A stretch of 47,336 nucleotides of DNA from Thermoanaerobaculaceae bacterium (GCA_025456225.1 JALOLB010000002.1:1-47336), one strand, 5' to 3'. Counted from the first letter of the stretch, positions 28,955 to 37,381 are shown. A program made the numbers and translations. The notes: generated from the sequence alone by a model not told the origin.

Positions 28955-31309
28955 CTACGTGCTGCCGGCGGCGGTCGGGCGGCGGTAGCGGGATGGGAGG
29001 TCGGCATACAGCACCGACTGGTTCCGCCCGTGACCCTTGGCGTAGTAGAGCGCCCGGTCGGCCTCCTCGAGCACCTCGTCGGCGGCGTCGCCGCTCCGGC
29101 CCGCGAACGAGGCCACGCCGATGCTCACCGTGAGGCCGACCCGGTTGTCGTCGAGGACGGCGCCGTCCTGCTGCACGGCACGCCGGATCTTCTCGGCCAC
29201 CTGATGGGCGCCGTCCCAGTCGGCCCGGGGCAGGAGAATCGCGAACTCCTCGCCGCCGAATCGTGCCGCCGTGTCACCTGCGCGCGTGTGCCGGCGGATC
29301 GTGTCGGCGAGGAGGCGCAGCGCGCGGTCGCCGAAGGCGTGGCCGAAGGTGTCGTTGACGCGCTTGAAGTGGTCGAGGTCGAGCATGAGCACGGTCAGCG
29401 GCTCGCCGGTCCGCGACGCGCGAGCTGCTTCCGACTCGAACGCCGATCCGAGCTGCCGGCGGTTGCACAGCCCGGTGAGGGGATCGGTGAAGGCCAGCGT
29501 CTGCAGGGCCTCCTTCTCGCGCTCGAGGTCGAGCAGGCGGCTGGCGTGGTGCGCGGACGCCTCATCTCCCCCGCGGGTCGCCGTCAGCCCGGGCGCCTCG
29601 ACCGCAGGGAAGGCGCGCAGCGCCAGGCTCAACTGGTCCGCAACGATGCCCGCGAGCTGGAGCTCCCGCGGCGAGTAGTCCTCCTCGCCCACCTTGTCGC
29701 CGAGCGCCAGCACGCCGATGGCCTCGGTCGGCCCTCGCAGTGGCAGCACGTGGAGGAAGCGGGCGGCCCCACCCGGTTCGGTGGCCGGTGTCGCCTGCCC
29801 GGAGGACAGCGTGGCCGCGACCTCCGCGAGGGGAGACCCTTCGATCCGGCGGACGAGGTCGGCCGAAACGTTGGTCGAGTGCTCGTGTCGCGCGTTGCCG
29901 CCGGTGTCCGCGGTGACGAGCAGGAGGGATTCGGGGGTCGCGAGCCGGCGGAGCAGGAGGCTCGCCTTCTCGATCGCCTCGTCCCGCGTCGCCGCATCCC
30001 GCAGCGCGGCGAGGAGCTCCTCGACGGCCCCGCCGAAGTCGAGCTCGAATCGCCGGCGCCACGAGGCGATGGTCCGCTTCACCCACCCTTCCACGGGGAG
30101 GTACGCGAACGCGGCGGCAACCGGGATCGTGAGGTAGAACAGGCCCGGGATCCGTCCCCCGGCAAACAGCCAGCGCCCCAGGCGGACCACCAGCAGCGTG
30201 AGCCCGGGCACGAGCAGGAGGAGCGTCACCACGCCGGTGATGCTGCGGTCGATCACCACCTCGACGTCGAGCAGCCGGTACCGGACGATGGCCACCGCCG
30301 TGGCCAGCGGCATCAGCACGAGGAACGGCACCGTAACGGAGACCATCAGGGCGTGGGCGCTGTCCCCCTTGATGAGGCCGAGCAGATAGGGGAGGTAGTA
30401 CCCCAACGCGTACGGGCAGGCGCCGGCGGCCATCCCCCAGAGCAGCCACTGGAGCTTGCGCCGTGCCCGCAGGGTCCGCACCCAGCGCAGGGGGAGCACG
30501 AAGAAGGCGACGAGGGTGCCGATGACGATCCACCCGTTGAGGGACCTGATCGCCATGTCGACCGCGTCGAAAACGTGGGCAATCCTCGCATAGGCCGGGA
30601 GCTGCACCTCGATGGCGAGCCGTTCGACGATCAGGTACAGGCTGACGACCACACCCCATCCCAGGAGCGCCCAGCGGGGGAGGCGCAGCCTGTGCCTGAG
30701 GGTCTCGTCGTCGGCGACCACCACCATGAGGTTGAAGCAGAGCGGTGCCACCAGGCAGAAGATCGGCGCGAAGAAGAGGTTCGTGCTCACGGTGCACGTC
30801 AGCGGGGTGGCGACGAGGACCGCGATCGCCCCCTGGGACGCGACGAATGGAAGGACCGCGGGCTCGAACGGTCGGTGCACGAGGGTGAGCGCCAGCACCG
30901 CCAGGATGAACAGGGCAATGCCCAGGTAGATGCGGGCGAGAACCGGGGTGTGGGTGTGGGGAAGCGTGACCTGGAGGTGCACGGTCTGGCCGGCTCGGTC
31001 GACGGCGACGTCGCGAGGGTCGCCCGGCGGGAACAGGGCGTTGAGCTGGTAGAAGGTGAGCGGGCCCACCACCGGCTGGCCGTTCACGGAGAGGATGCGG
31101 TCCCCCACCTGCAGGGGCGACTGGCGTCCGGCGTGCTGGACGGTCAGCGTCTGACAGTCGAGGCAGGGCCAGAAGCTGAAGCGCGCGCACCGGTCCAGGC
31201 TCGAGTTGCCGTGCCAGACCATGGCCGCTGCCGCAACCAGCAGAGCAAGGGACAGGAAGGCCGCACTGCGAGGCCGAGTCGTTCGTCGCCGCCCGGACAT
31301 TGCGGGCAT
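28955..31309 (-). CDS. Membrane diguanylate cyclase: PDZ, membrane helices, GAF, GGDEF
   Basis: 784 residues from ATG 31309 (ATG 31300 also possible; neither has a clear ribosome site). First helix AAFLSLALLVAAAAMVW, then an outside domain with a PDZ-like segment (QSPLQVGDRILSVNGQPVVGPLTFYQLNALFP), about seven more membrane helices, a GAF-like domain (about 450-590), and a GGDEF domain at about 615-775 with the intact signature ARFGGEEFAILL and an inhibitory I-site RAGD upstream. It should make cyclic di-GMP. The Cys-rich bit CARFSFWPCLDCQ after the first helix may be redox- or metal-sensitive. A PDZ sensor on a diguanylate cyclase is uncommon and suggests reading of periplasmic C-termini or misfolded proteins. 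It lies upstream of the M14 carboxypeptidase pair on the same strand, which act on C-termini. Confidence 0.9.
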   Translation of the reverse strand: MPAMSGRRRTTRPRSAAFLSLALLVAAAAMVWHGNSSLDRCARFSFWPCLDCQTLTVQHAGRQSPLQVGDRILSVNGQPVVGPLTFYQLNALFPPGDPRDVAVDRAGQTVHLQVTLPHTHTPVLARIYLGIALFILAVLALTLVHRPFEPAVLPFVASQGAIAVLVATPLTCTVSTNLFFAPIFCLVAPLCFNLMVVVADDETLRHRLRLPRWALLGWGVVVSLYLIVERLAIEVQLPAYARIAHVFDAVDMAIRSLNGWIVIGTLVAFFVLPLRWVRTLRARRKLQWLLWGMAAGACPYALGYYLPYLLGLIKGDSAHALMVSVTVPFLVLMPLATAVAIVRYRLLDVEVVIDRSITGVVTLLLLVPGLTLLVVRLGRWLFAGGRIPGLFYLTIPVAAAFAYLPVEGWVKRTIASWRRRFELDFGGAVEELLAALRDAATRDEAIEKASLLLRRLATPESLLLVTADTGGNARHEHSTNVSADLVRRIEGSPLAEVAATLSSGQATPATEPGGAARFLHVLPLRGPTEAIGVLALGDKVGEEDYSPRELQLAGIVADQLSLALRAFPAVEAPGLTATRGGDEASAHHASRLLDLEREKEALQTLAFTDPLTGLCNRRQLGSAFESEAARASRTGEPLTVLMLDLDHFKRVNDTFGHAFGDRALRLLADTIRRHTRAGDTAARFGGEEFAILLPRADWDGAHQVAEKIRRAVQQDGAVLDDNRVGLTVSIGVASFAGRSGDAADEVLEEADRALYYAKGHGRNQSVLYADLPSRYRRPTAAGST

Positions 31310-31368
31310 TGTACAGGGGTGAGACTCGGCCTGTCCGCTGCGATGGGAGGCCCCCCGGCGCCAGCGAC

Positions 31369-31389
31369 CCCGGGCGACTCGCGCCCGGG
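31369..31389. other. GC-rich inverted repeat
   Basis: CCCGGGCG-ACTCG-CGCCCGGG, a perfect 8-bp stem with a 5-base loop, between divergent genes. It lies just upstream of the palindrome at 31394. Confidence 0.4.
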
Positions 31390-31393
31390 CGGG

Positions 31394-31409
31394 CGTCCGG
31401 ATCCGGACG
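31394..31409. promoter_or_regulatory. Perfect 16-bp palindrome, candidate activator site
   Basis: CGTCCGGATCCGGACG is fully self-complementary. It lies 95 bp upstream of the sigma-54 promoter at 31505, the spacing seen for the other two sigma-54 units, but with a different sequence. Confidence 0.55.
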
Positions 31410-31504
31410 ATCGCGTCTCGCTCCCGGACACCCGGACCATGCCACCGAGAGCGCGTCGTGCGCTGGGTGCTGCCCGGGTGGCATCCGGAGGGACGAGCGG
31501 CCCG

Positions 31505-31520
31505 TGGCACACGAGTTGCT
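31505..31520 (+). promoter_or_regulatory. Sigma-54 promoter of the ABC permease gene
   Basis: TGGCACACGAGTTGCT: TGGCAC at -24, TTGCT at -12, GG and GC ten bases apart; this is the best match to consensus in the window. It lies 48 bp before ATG 31569. Confidence 0.8.
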
Positions 31521-31568
31521 TTGGCGTTCGCCAGGGGCTCGCTGCCACCCCGACCAGGAGCGGAGAGG

Positions 31569-34013
31569 ATGCACATGGGCACGACGCACAACGACCTCAG
31601 ACTGGCGGTTCGCTCCCTGCTGCGGCGCCCCGTCTTCACGGTGGTCGCCGCCATGACCCTCGCCCTCGGCGTCGGCGCCAGCACGGCGATGTTCAGCGTG
31701 TTTCACGGCATCGTCCTGCAGCCGCTGCGCTACCCGGCACCGGAACGGGTGGTGCGCCTGTTCCCGACCGTGCGCGAGGGGATCCCGGCACCCTGGACCG
31801 GCGCCGACTTCGTCGACTTCGCCCGGCAGGCGTCGTCCTACGAGGCCGTCGCGGGCTTCCAGTACGTCGACTACTCGGTGGCGGCCGGGGGGGCGCCCCG
31901 ACTGGTCGTGGGCGCCTCGGTGACGTCTGCGTTCTTCCAGGTTCTCGCGGTGGCGCCGCTGCACGGCCGGGTCCTCGGCCCCGCGAGCGATCCGCCGGGC
32001 GGTGCCCGGGTGGTGGTCCTGGGGTATGACGAGTGGCAGTCGCAGCTCGGCGCCGATCCGTCCGTCGTCGGCCGCACGATCGAGCTTGCCGGCGAGGGGT
32101 TCACGGTCGTGGGCGTGATGCCCCCCGGGTTCTCCTGCCCCTCCGGCGCCCGGCTGTGGACCGCCTCCCGCTTCCGCGCGCCGGAGCGTGCGGACGCCGG
32201 GCTCGACCCGGGCGAGGATCGCGGCGACAGGTACTTCAATGTCGTCGGCCGGCTCAGGGCGGGCGTCACCCTGGATCAGGCGCGGGAGGAGGGCAAGGCC
32301 ATCAACGCGCGCCTCGCCGGCGCCTTCCCGGAGACCAACCGGGGTCAGGGGTTTGGCCTTCACCCCCTGCACGAGGACGTGGTCTCGTCGGTGCGGCCGA
32401 TGCTCGCCGCCCTCCTCGCCGCCGCCGGGCTCGTCCTGCTCGTCGCCTGCGCCAACGTCGCCAACGTGCTGCTGGCCAGCGCAGCGGGGCGCACCCGCGA
32501 GGTCGCCGTGCGCACCGCCCTGGGCGCCGGCAGGCTCCGCATCGCCCGCCAGCTCCTGTGCGAGAGCGTGGTGCTCGGGCTCGTGGGCGGCACGCTCGGG
32601 ATCGGCCTCGCGGCCGCCGGCACCAGGGGTCTGCTGGCGTCGATCGCCAGCGACCTCCCCCGCGCCGCAGAGGTCTCGCTGAGCCTTCCGGTGCTCGGCT
32701 TCGCGCTCGCCGCATCCCTGCTCTCGGGGATCGCGTTCGGTGTGGTACCGGTGCTGTGGCTCACCAGGGGCGACCCGGCCGGGGCGCTGCGGGAGGCGGG
32801 CGGGCGGACGATCCTCGGGCGGGCGCACGGGCGTGCCCGCGCCGCCCTGGTCGCGGCCGAGATGGCGATCTCGCTGGCGCTCCTGGTGGGTGCCGGCCTG
32901 CTCGTCCGCACGCTCGGCGAGCTCGGTTCGGTGGATCCCGGCTTCTCGGAGCGCAACGCCCTCACCGCCCAGGTCTGGCTTCCGGGGACGCGCGCCATCG
33001 GGGACGACGAGCTGCGCGTCTTTCACACCTCGCTGCTGGAGAAGATCCGCACGCTGCCGGGCGTGACCTCGGCCGGGGCCGTGCTCAGCCTCCCGGTCGA
33101 CGACGCCATCAGCGCCAGGGAGGGCTACTCGATCGAGGGGCGGGTCGGCGAGCGCGGCAGCGAGCCGGTCGCGGGCCTGCAGATCGCCAGCCCGGGCTAC
33201 TTCGAGAGCCTCGGCATCCCCGTGCTGCGGGGCCGGCCCTTCACCGACGCGGACGGTCCCCAGGCTCCGCCGGTGATGATCGTGAGCCAGGCGTTCGCCG
33301 ACCGCTTCTTCCCGGGCGAGGACCCGGTCGGCAGGCGCATGGGCGCCGGGCATCCCGAGGACCCGGGATTCCGGTGGGCCACCATCGTCGGCGTGGTGGG
33401 CAGCACGCGCCACGGTGGGCTGGACTCGGGGCCCAAGGCGGAGGCCTACACGCCCCTCGCGCAGGCACCGACCCCGTGGATCTCCCTGGTGCTCCGCGCA
33501 TCGGTCCCCGCGGGCTCGCTCGCCGAGCCCCTCCGCCAGGCCGTCATGGAGATGGACCCGCATCAGCCGGTGGCGCGCATCCAGACGGTCGCGGAGATCC
33601 TCCACGACTCCCTGGCCCGCCGCAGGCTGCACCTCTGGCTGCTCGGCCTGTTCGCGCTCATGACACTCGGGCTCGCCGCGGTCGGCCAGTTCGGGGTCAT
33701 GAGCTTCGCCGTCGCGCAGCGGACCCCCGAGATCGGCCTCCGGGTCGCGCTGGGTGCCGGGTCTCGGGACGTGATCCGTCTCGTCGCGCTGCAGGCCGCC
33801 GGCCCGCTCCTCGCCGGGCTCCTGCTGGGCACCTGCGGGGCCTTCCTGGTCGGGCGCCTGATGCGGAGCTTCCTCTTTGGCGTGGGGGCTGCGGACCCGC
33901 TCTCGCTCGTTGCCGGCGCCGTCGTCCTGACCGCAGCGGCAGCCGTGGCCTCGCTCCTTCCCACCCTCCGCGCCCTGCGCACCGACCCGATCGCCTCGCT
34001 CCGCAGCGAGTAG
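31569..34013 (+). CDS. MacB/FtsX-type ABC permease (ADOP family)
   Basis: About 814 residues; start ATG 31569 (AGGAG eight bases upstream) or ATG 31575. The start, LRLAVRSLLRRPVFTVVAAMTLALGVGASTAMFSVFHGIVLQPLRYPAPERVV, is the signature of the duplicated orphan permeases common in Acidobacteriota. Layout: helix, large periplasmic MacB-PCD domain (about 60-270), three helices (FtsX), a second helix (VAAEMAISLALLVGAGLLVRTL), second periplasmic domain, and final three-helix FtsX block ending LRTDPIASLRSE. No ATPase is encoded beside it, so it must use one from elsewhere. It may export a peptide, lipid or antibiotic, or transmit force. It is behind a strong sigma-54 promoter, unusual for this family. 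Confidence 0.9.
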   Translation: MHMGTTHNDLRLAVRSLLRRPVFTVVAAMTLALGVGASTAMFSVFHGIVLQPLRYPAPERVVRLFPTVREGIPAPWTGADFVDFARQASSYEAVAGFQYVDYSVAAGGAPRLVVGASVTSAFFQVLAVAPLHGRVLGPASDPPGGARVVVLGYDEWQSQLGADPSVVGRTIELAGEGFTVVGVMPPGFSCPSGARLWTASRFRAPERADAGLDPGEDRGDRYFNVVGRLRAGVTLDQAREEGKAINARLAGAFPETNRGQGFGLHPLHEDVVSSVRPMLAALLAAAGLVLLVACANVANVLLASAAGRTREVAVRTALGAGRLRIARQLLCESVVLGLVGGTLGIGLAAAGTRGLLASIASDLPRAAEVSLSLPVLGFALAASLLSGIAFGVVPVLWLTRGDPAGALREAGGRTILGRAHGRARAALVAAEMAISLALLVGAGLLVRTLGELGSVDPGFSERNALTAQVWLPGTRAIGDDELRVFHTSLLEKIRTLPGVTSAGAVLSLPVDDAISAREGYSIEGRVGERGSEPVAGLQIASPGYFESLGIPVLRGRPFTDADGPQAPPVMIVSQAFADRFFPGEDPVGRRMGAGHPEDPGFRWATIVGVVGSTRHGGLDSGPKAEAYTPLAQAPTPWISLVLRASVPAGSLAEPLRQAVMEMDPHQPVARIQTVAEILHDSLARRRLHLWLLGLFALMTLGLAAVGQFGVMSFAVAQRTPEIGLRVALGAGSRDVIRLVALQAAGPLLAGLLLGTCGAFLVGRLMRSFLFGVGAADPLSLVAGAVVLTAAAAVASLLPTLRALRTDPIASLRSE

Positions 34014-34024
34014 CCCCCGGCGCG

Positions 34025-34393
34025 TCAGTGGGTCGGGGAGCCAGGCGCCTGCAGGTCGAGCAGCTCGACGTTGACCCAGGTGATCTCGGTGTCGGCCGTT
34101 CCGCCTGCCCGGCATGGGGGCCAGTCGCCCCCTGGGGGACCACCGCCCTCTGGTCCGCCGCCGAACCCTCCGGACGAGCCTCCGCCGGGCGCTCCCCCGG
34201 GACCCCCGCCGAACCCTCCTCCCGGACCGCCCTGCTGGTGTCCGCCCTCGGCGCCCAGGTGCTCGCGCGTCCCCTTCAGCTCGGCAGGCGTCACGCCGCC
34301 CATCTGGAAGCCAACGGCGATCCTCGCCGGCGGGCTCACACCGCCGAGCTGGGCGGCCGGGCTGCCGGCCGCCGGCGCCAGGTAGTCCGTCAC
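34025..34393 (-). CDS. Possible Gly-rich small protein, divergent from nikR
   Basis: The track frame starts at a GTG (34393) without a ribosome site and gives 122 residues: VTDYLAPAAGSPAAQLGGVSPPARIAVGFQMGGVTPAELKG..., a Gly-rich centre (GGFGGGPGGAPGGG), and a protein-like end TADTEITWVNVELLDLQAPG. The same frame stays open upstream and reads LSHVHPCGGHRQPCATAWS, rich in His and Cys, back to the NikR operator. If translation begins there at a non-ATG codon, the product would have a metal-binding N-terminus beside the nickel operator. The opposite strand is open too (Pro-rich), so the frame could be chance. Confidence 0.35.
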   Translation of the reverse strand: MTDYLAPAAGSPAAQLGGVSPPARIAVGFQMGGVTPAELKGTREHLGAEGGHQQGGPGGGFGGGPGGAPGGGSSGGFGGGPEGGGPPGGDWPPCRAGGTADTEITWVNVELLDLQAPGSPTH

Positions 34394-34455
34394 GCTCCAC
34401 GCCGTGGCGCACGGCTGCCGGTGCCCTCCGCAGGGATGGACATGGGACAGCCCGA

Positions 34456-34482
34456 GTATTACGATCGGACCGGTCGTAATAC
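34456..34482. promoter_or_regulatory. NikR operator
   Basis: GTATTACGA-TCGGACCGG-TCGTAATAC, a perfect 9-bp inverted repeat over 27 bp. It matches the known NikR pattern (E. coli GTATGA-N16-TCATAC; GTRTTAC-type half-sites in other groups). It ends directly before the nikR ribosome site GGAGG (34483-34487) and lies between nikR and the divergent Gly-rich frame. Confidence 0.88.
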
Positions 34483-34493
34483 GGAGGTGCGCC

Positions 34494-34910
34494 GTGCCGG
34501 ATCTCGAACGCCTCAGCTTCTCGCTCGAGCGGCCGCTGCTGGAGCGGCTGGAGAGGCTCCGGGAGGAGGCCGGCTACGGCAACCGCTCCGAGCTGCTGCG
34601 GGACATGATCCGCGGGCGGCTGGTGGACCGGGCGTGGGAGCTGGACGGGGAGGCGGTGGGGACCATCACCCTCGTCTACGACCACCACGCGCGGCGCCTC
34701 AACGAGCGGCTCACCGAGCTGCAGCACGACCACCACGAGGTGATCCTCGCCACCACCCACGTGCACCTGGACCACCACCACTGCGTCGAGGTCATCCTGG
34801 TGCGGGGCCGCGCTGGACGGATCCGCGCCATCGCCGACGCGCTGGGCAAGCAGAAGGGCGTGCTGCACGCCGGCCTGTCGATGAGCTCCACGGGGCAGGA
34901 GCTGGCCTGA
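34494..34910 (+). CDS. nikR: Nickel-responsive regulator NikR
   Basis: 138 residues from GTG 34494 (GGAGG six bases upstream); the track start at 34404 would run through the operator and is wrong. The N-terminal ribbon-helix-helix is VPDLERLSFSLERPLLERLERLREEAGYGNRSELLRDMIRGRL. The ACT-like nickel domain has all high-affinity ligands with E. coli spacing: His78, His89, His91 and Cys97 (QHDHHEVILATTHVHLDHHHCVEV). It would repress the downstream nickel transporter and itself when nickel is bound, through the operator just upstream. Confidence 0.95.
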   Translation: MPDLERLSFSLERPLLERLERLREEAGYGNRSELLRDMIRGRLVDRAWELDGEAVGTITLVYDHHARRLNERLTELQHDHHEVILATTHVHLDHHHCVEVILVRGRAGRIRAIADALGKQKGVLHAGLSMSSTGQELA

Positions 34911-35005
34911 TGGCAGGTCCCCCGTCGCGTGCGGCGGCAAGCCTGATGGTCGGGGGTCGGTGGCCACGACAGCTCGACCTCGGCGCTCGGAAGACGTGAC
35001 GGCGC

Positions 35006-35974
35006 ATGCACATCCCTGACGGGTTCCTGGACGCGAGGACGGCGGTGGCCACGGGAGCGCTGGCGGCGGCGGGGCTCGGCATCGCCCTGCGGCAGGCGCG
35101 GGTGCACCTGCCGCCGCGCCGCGTGCCGCTGCTGGGTGTCACGGCGGCGTTCGTGTTCGCGGCCCAGATGGTCAACTTCCCGGTGGCGGGCGGCACCTCC
35201 GGCCACCTGATCGGCGCCGTCCTCGCGGCGGCGCTGCTGGGCCCGAGCGCCGCGGTGGTCGTGGTCTCCTCCGTGCTGATCGTGCAGTGCCTGATGTTCG
35301 CGGATGGCGGCCTCTCGGCGCTGGGGGCGAACATCCTCAACATGGGGGTGCTGGGCACGGTCGGCGGCTGGGCGATCTACCACGGGGTCAGCCGCGTCGT
35401 GAGGGGCCTGTTCGGCCGCGTGCTGGCGGCCACCTTCGCGGCCTGGTGCAGCACGGTGCTCGCCTCGATTGCCTGCGCCGGGGAGCTGGCGGTGTCCGGG
35501 ACCGTGGCCTGGCGGCTGGTCCTCCCCGCCATGGCGGGCGTGCACGCGCTCATCGGCCTCGGCGAAGGGGTGATCACGGCCCTCGTCCTGGCAGGGATCG
35601 CCCGCACCCGGCCCGAGCTGCTCGAGCCGGATGCCGCGATCGAGCCTCGCACCTCGGTGGCTGCGGTGGCGGCGTACGGGGCGGTGATCGCCATGACGCT
35701 GGCGCTCTTCGCCTCGCCGCTGGCCTCGCGCTGGCCGGACGGGCTCGACCGGACCGCCGAGGCGCTGGGCTTCGGGGAGAAGGCGGCGCCCCCTGTCCTG
35801 AACGCGCCCATCCCCGGGTACGAGATGCCCGGGATCGGCGGGGATGCCCTCGCCACCGCCCTCGCTGGCGGGACGGGCACCCTCGTCGTGCTCGCACTGT
35901 CCTGGCTGGTCGCGCGGGTCCTGGTGCCCCGGGCGCGCGTCGACGACCCACCGGGCGCGGTCGGGGAGCCGTAG
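35006..35974 (+). CDS. cbiM: ECF-type nickel/cobalt transporter substrate subunit, NikM fused to NikN
   Basis: 322 residues. The N-terminus MHIPDGFLD is the strict CbiM/NikM start; Met1 and His2 bind the metal. Five to six helices follow, with GGTSGHLIGAVLAAALLGPSAAV typical of the S-component. From about residue 240 it carries the extra domain ASRWPDGLDRTAEALGFGEKA...NAPIPGYEMPGIGGDALATALAGGTGTL, which is NikN/PDGLE-like, so both accessory parts are fused. Location after nikR makes nickel the likely substrate. The start is 95 bp after nikR, so the four genes probably form one transcript. Confidence 0.93.
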   Translation: MHIPDGFLDARTAVATGALAAAGLGIALRQARVHLPPRRVPLLGVTAAFVFAAQMVNFPVAGGTSGHLIGAVLAAALLGPSAAVVVVSSVLIVQCLMFADGGLSALGANILNMGVLGTVGGWAIYHGVSRVVRGLFGRVLAATFAAWCSTVLASIACAGELAVSGTVAWRLVLPAMAGVHALIGLGEGVITALVLAGIARTRPELLEPDAAIEPRTSVAAVAAYGAVIAMTLALFASPLASRWPDGLDRTAEALGFGEKAAPPVLNAPIPGYEMPGIGGDALATALAGGTGTLVVLALSWLVARVLVPRARVDDPPGAVGEP

Positions 35975-35979
35975 TCACC

Positions 35980-36591
35980 ATGCGGCGCGACTTCCTCGAC
36001 CCGTACAGCCGACTCGACTCGCCGATCCACCGCCTGGGGGCCGGCACCAAGCTCGGGACGGCGCTCGGCCTCGTGGTGCTGGTGCTGGTCGTGCCGACGT
36101 CCCGCCCGGTCGCCCTGGCCGCCGTCGCGGCTGCCCTGGTCGCCATCGCGGTGTGCAGCCGGGTCCCGTGGCGGTTCCTCGCGGGCCGGGTGCTCATGCT
36201 GGAGCCGCTCGTGCTGGGCGTGGCCGGTCTGGCGCTGCTCCAGCCGGGGGGTTGGCGGCTCTTTCTGTTCCTCCTTGCCAGGAGCACCCTCTGCCTGGGG
36301 ACCATGGTGTTGCTGTCCAACACCACGCCGTTCGAGGATCTCCTCCGGGTCATGAAGGCCGCGCACATGCCGGCACTGCTGGTGACAACCCTGTCACTCC
36401 TGTACCGGTACCTGTTCGTGCTGGTGGACGAGGCGGGGCGCATGAAGCGGGCGAGGGCGAGCCGGACGTTCACCCGGCGACGGGCGTGGGCGTGGCACAC
36501 CGGGGCCTCGGTGGTGAGCCAGCTCTTCATCCGCTCGAGCGAGCGGGCCGAGCGGATCCACGCGGCGATGTGCGCCAGGGGGTGGCGATGA
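35980..36591 (+). CDS. cbiQ: ECF transporter transmembrane subunit CbiQ/NikQ
   Basis: 203 residues, start ATG 35980, five bases after the NikMN stop. MRRDFLDPYSRLDSPIHRLGAGTKLGTALGLVVLVLVVP matches the start of CbiQ (the DxxxxxxSxlHrLdpr motif). About five helices, then the coupling motif region LLRVMKAAHMPALLVTTLSLLYRYLFVLVDEAGRMKRARASRTF, with an A-x-x-x-A/R pattern that contacts the ATPase. The stop overlaps the next start (ATGA). Confidence 0.93.
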   Translation: MRRDFLDPYSRLDSPIHRLGAGTKLGTALGLVVLVLVVPTSRPVALAAVAAALVAIAVCSRVPWRFLAGRVLMLEPLVLGVAGLALLQPGGWRLFLFLLARSTLCLGTMVLLSNTTPFEDLLRVMKAAHMPALLVTTLSLLYRYLFVLVDEAGRMKRARASRTFTRRRAWAWHTGASVVSQLFIRSSERAERIHAAMCARGWR

Positions 36592-37337
36592 CGGCCGCCA
36601 TCGAGGTCCGCGACCTGCACTTCCGCTACGCCGAGGGCACCCGGGCACTGGGCGGGGTCAGCTTTGCGATCGCAGAGGGCGAGTGCGTCGGCCTCATCGG
36701 TCCCAACGGGGCGGGCAAGAGCACCCTGCTGCTCCATCTCAACGGCCTGCTGCCGGAGTCGTGGGACGGTCCCGGCGCCGTCCTCGTCGGCGGTGAGCCG
36801 GTCGATGCCAGAAGCCTCTTCGAGGTGCGTCGCAGGGTGGGGCTGCTCTTCCAGGACGCGAACGACCAGCTCTTCTGCCCGACCGTGCTGGAGGACGTGG
36901 CGTTCGGTCCCCGTCAGCTCGGCCTGAGCGAGCCGGAGGTCCGGGAACGGGTCACCGCGGCGCTGGCGCAGGCCGGGATCAGCGGCTTCGAGGGCCGTGC
37001 CCCGCATCACCTCAGTGCGGGAGAGAAGCGCCGGGTGTGCCTGGCCGGCGTGCTGGCCTGCGGCCCCTCGATCCTGGTGCTGGACGAGCCGACCAGCAGC
37101 CTCGACCCCAGGGGCCGCCGGGAGCTCAAGGAGCTGCTGCGGCGGATCCCGATCACCAAGCTGATCGCCACGCACGACCTCGACCTCGTGGTGGAGCTGT
37201 GCTCCCGCGTCGTCGTCCTGGACGGTGGCGTCGTGGTGGCGGAAGGCCCCACCGTCGAGGTGCTCTCGGACGAGGCGCTCATGCTCCGCCACAGCCTCGA
37301 GCGGCCCCACGCCCTCCGGCACCTGCATCCGCACTGA
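36588..37337 (+). CDS. cbiO: ECF transporter ATPase CbiO/NikO
   Basis: 249 residues from ATG 36588, four-base overlap with cbiQ. Walker A GPNGAGKST at 38-46, Q-loop LLFQDANDQLFCPTV (the usual ECF FQ.P..Q pattern in variant form), ABC signature LSAGEKRR, Walker B ILVLDEPTSSLDP, switch His in IATHDLDLV. It is the only ATPase in the operon and must power the transporter as a homodimer. The tail HALRHLHPH ends in His-rich sequence. Confidence 0.95.
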   Translation: MTAAIEVRDLHFRYAEGTRALGGVSFAIAEGECVGLIGPNGAGKSTLLLHLNGLLPESWDGPGAVLVGGEPVDARSLFEVRRRVGLLFQDANDQLFCPTVLEDVAFGPRQLGLSEPEVRERVTAALAQAGISGFEGRAPHHLSAGEKRRVCLAGVLACGPSILVLDEPTSSLDPRGRRELKELLRRIPITKLIATHDLDLVVELCSRVVVLDGGVVVAEGPTVEVLSDEALMLRHSLERPHALRHLHPH

Positions 37338-37381
37338 CCGCGAACCGGCCTGGAACCAGGGCGCCCAGCACCTTTCCCGCG

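Noticed and set aside
34071-34385. Pro-rich plus-strand frame opposite the Gly-rich frame
   Set aside because: Begins and ends without ribosome site or operon context; composition is what the Gly-rich strand forces.
29562-34967. Minus-strand open frame of 1801 codons
   Set aside because: Runs opposite or out of frame through the diguanylate cyclase, permease and nikR genes, and its translation is Arg/Pro/Gly-rich. A shadow frame caused by high G+C.
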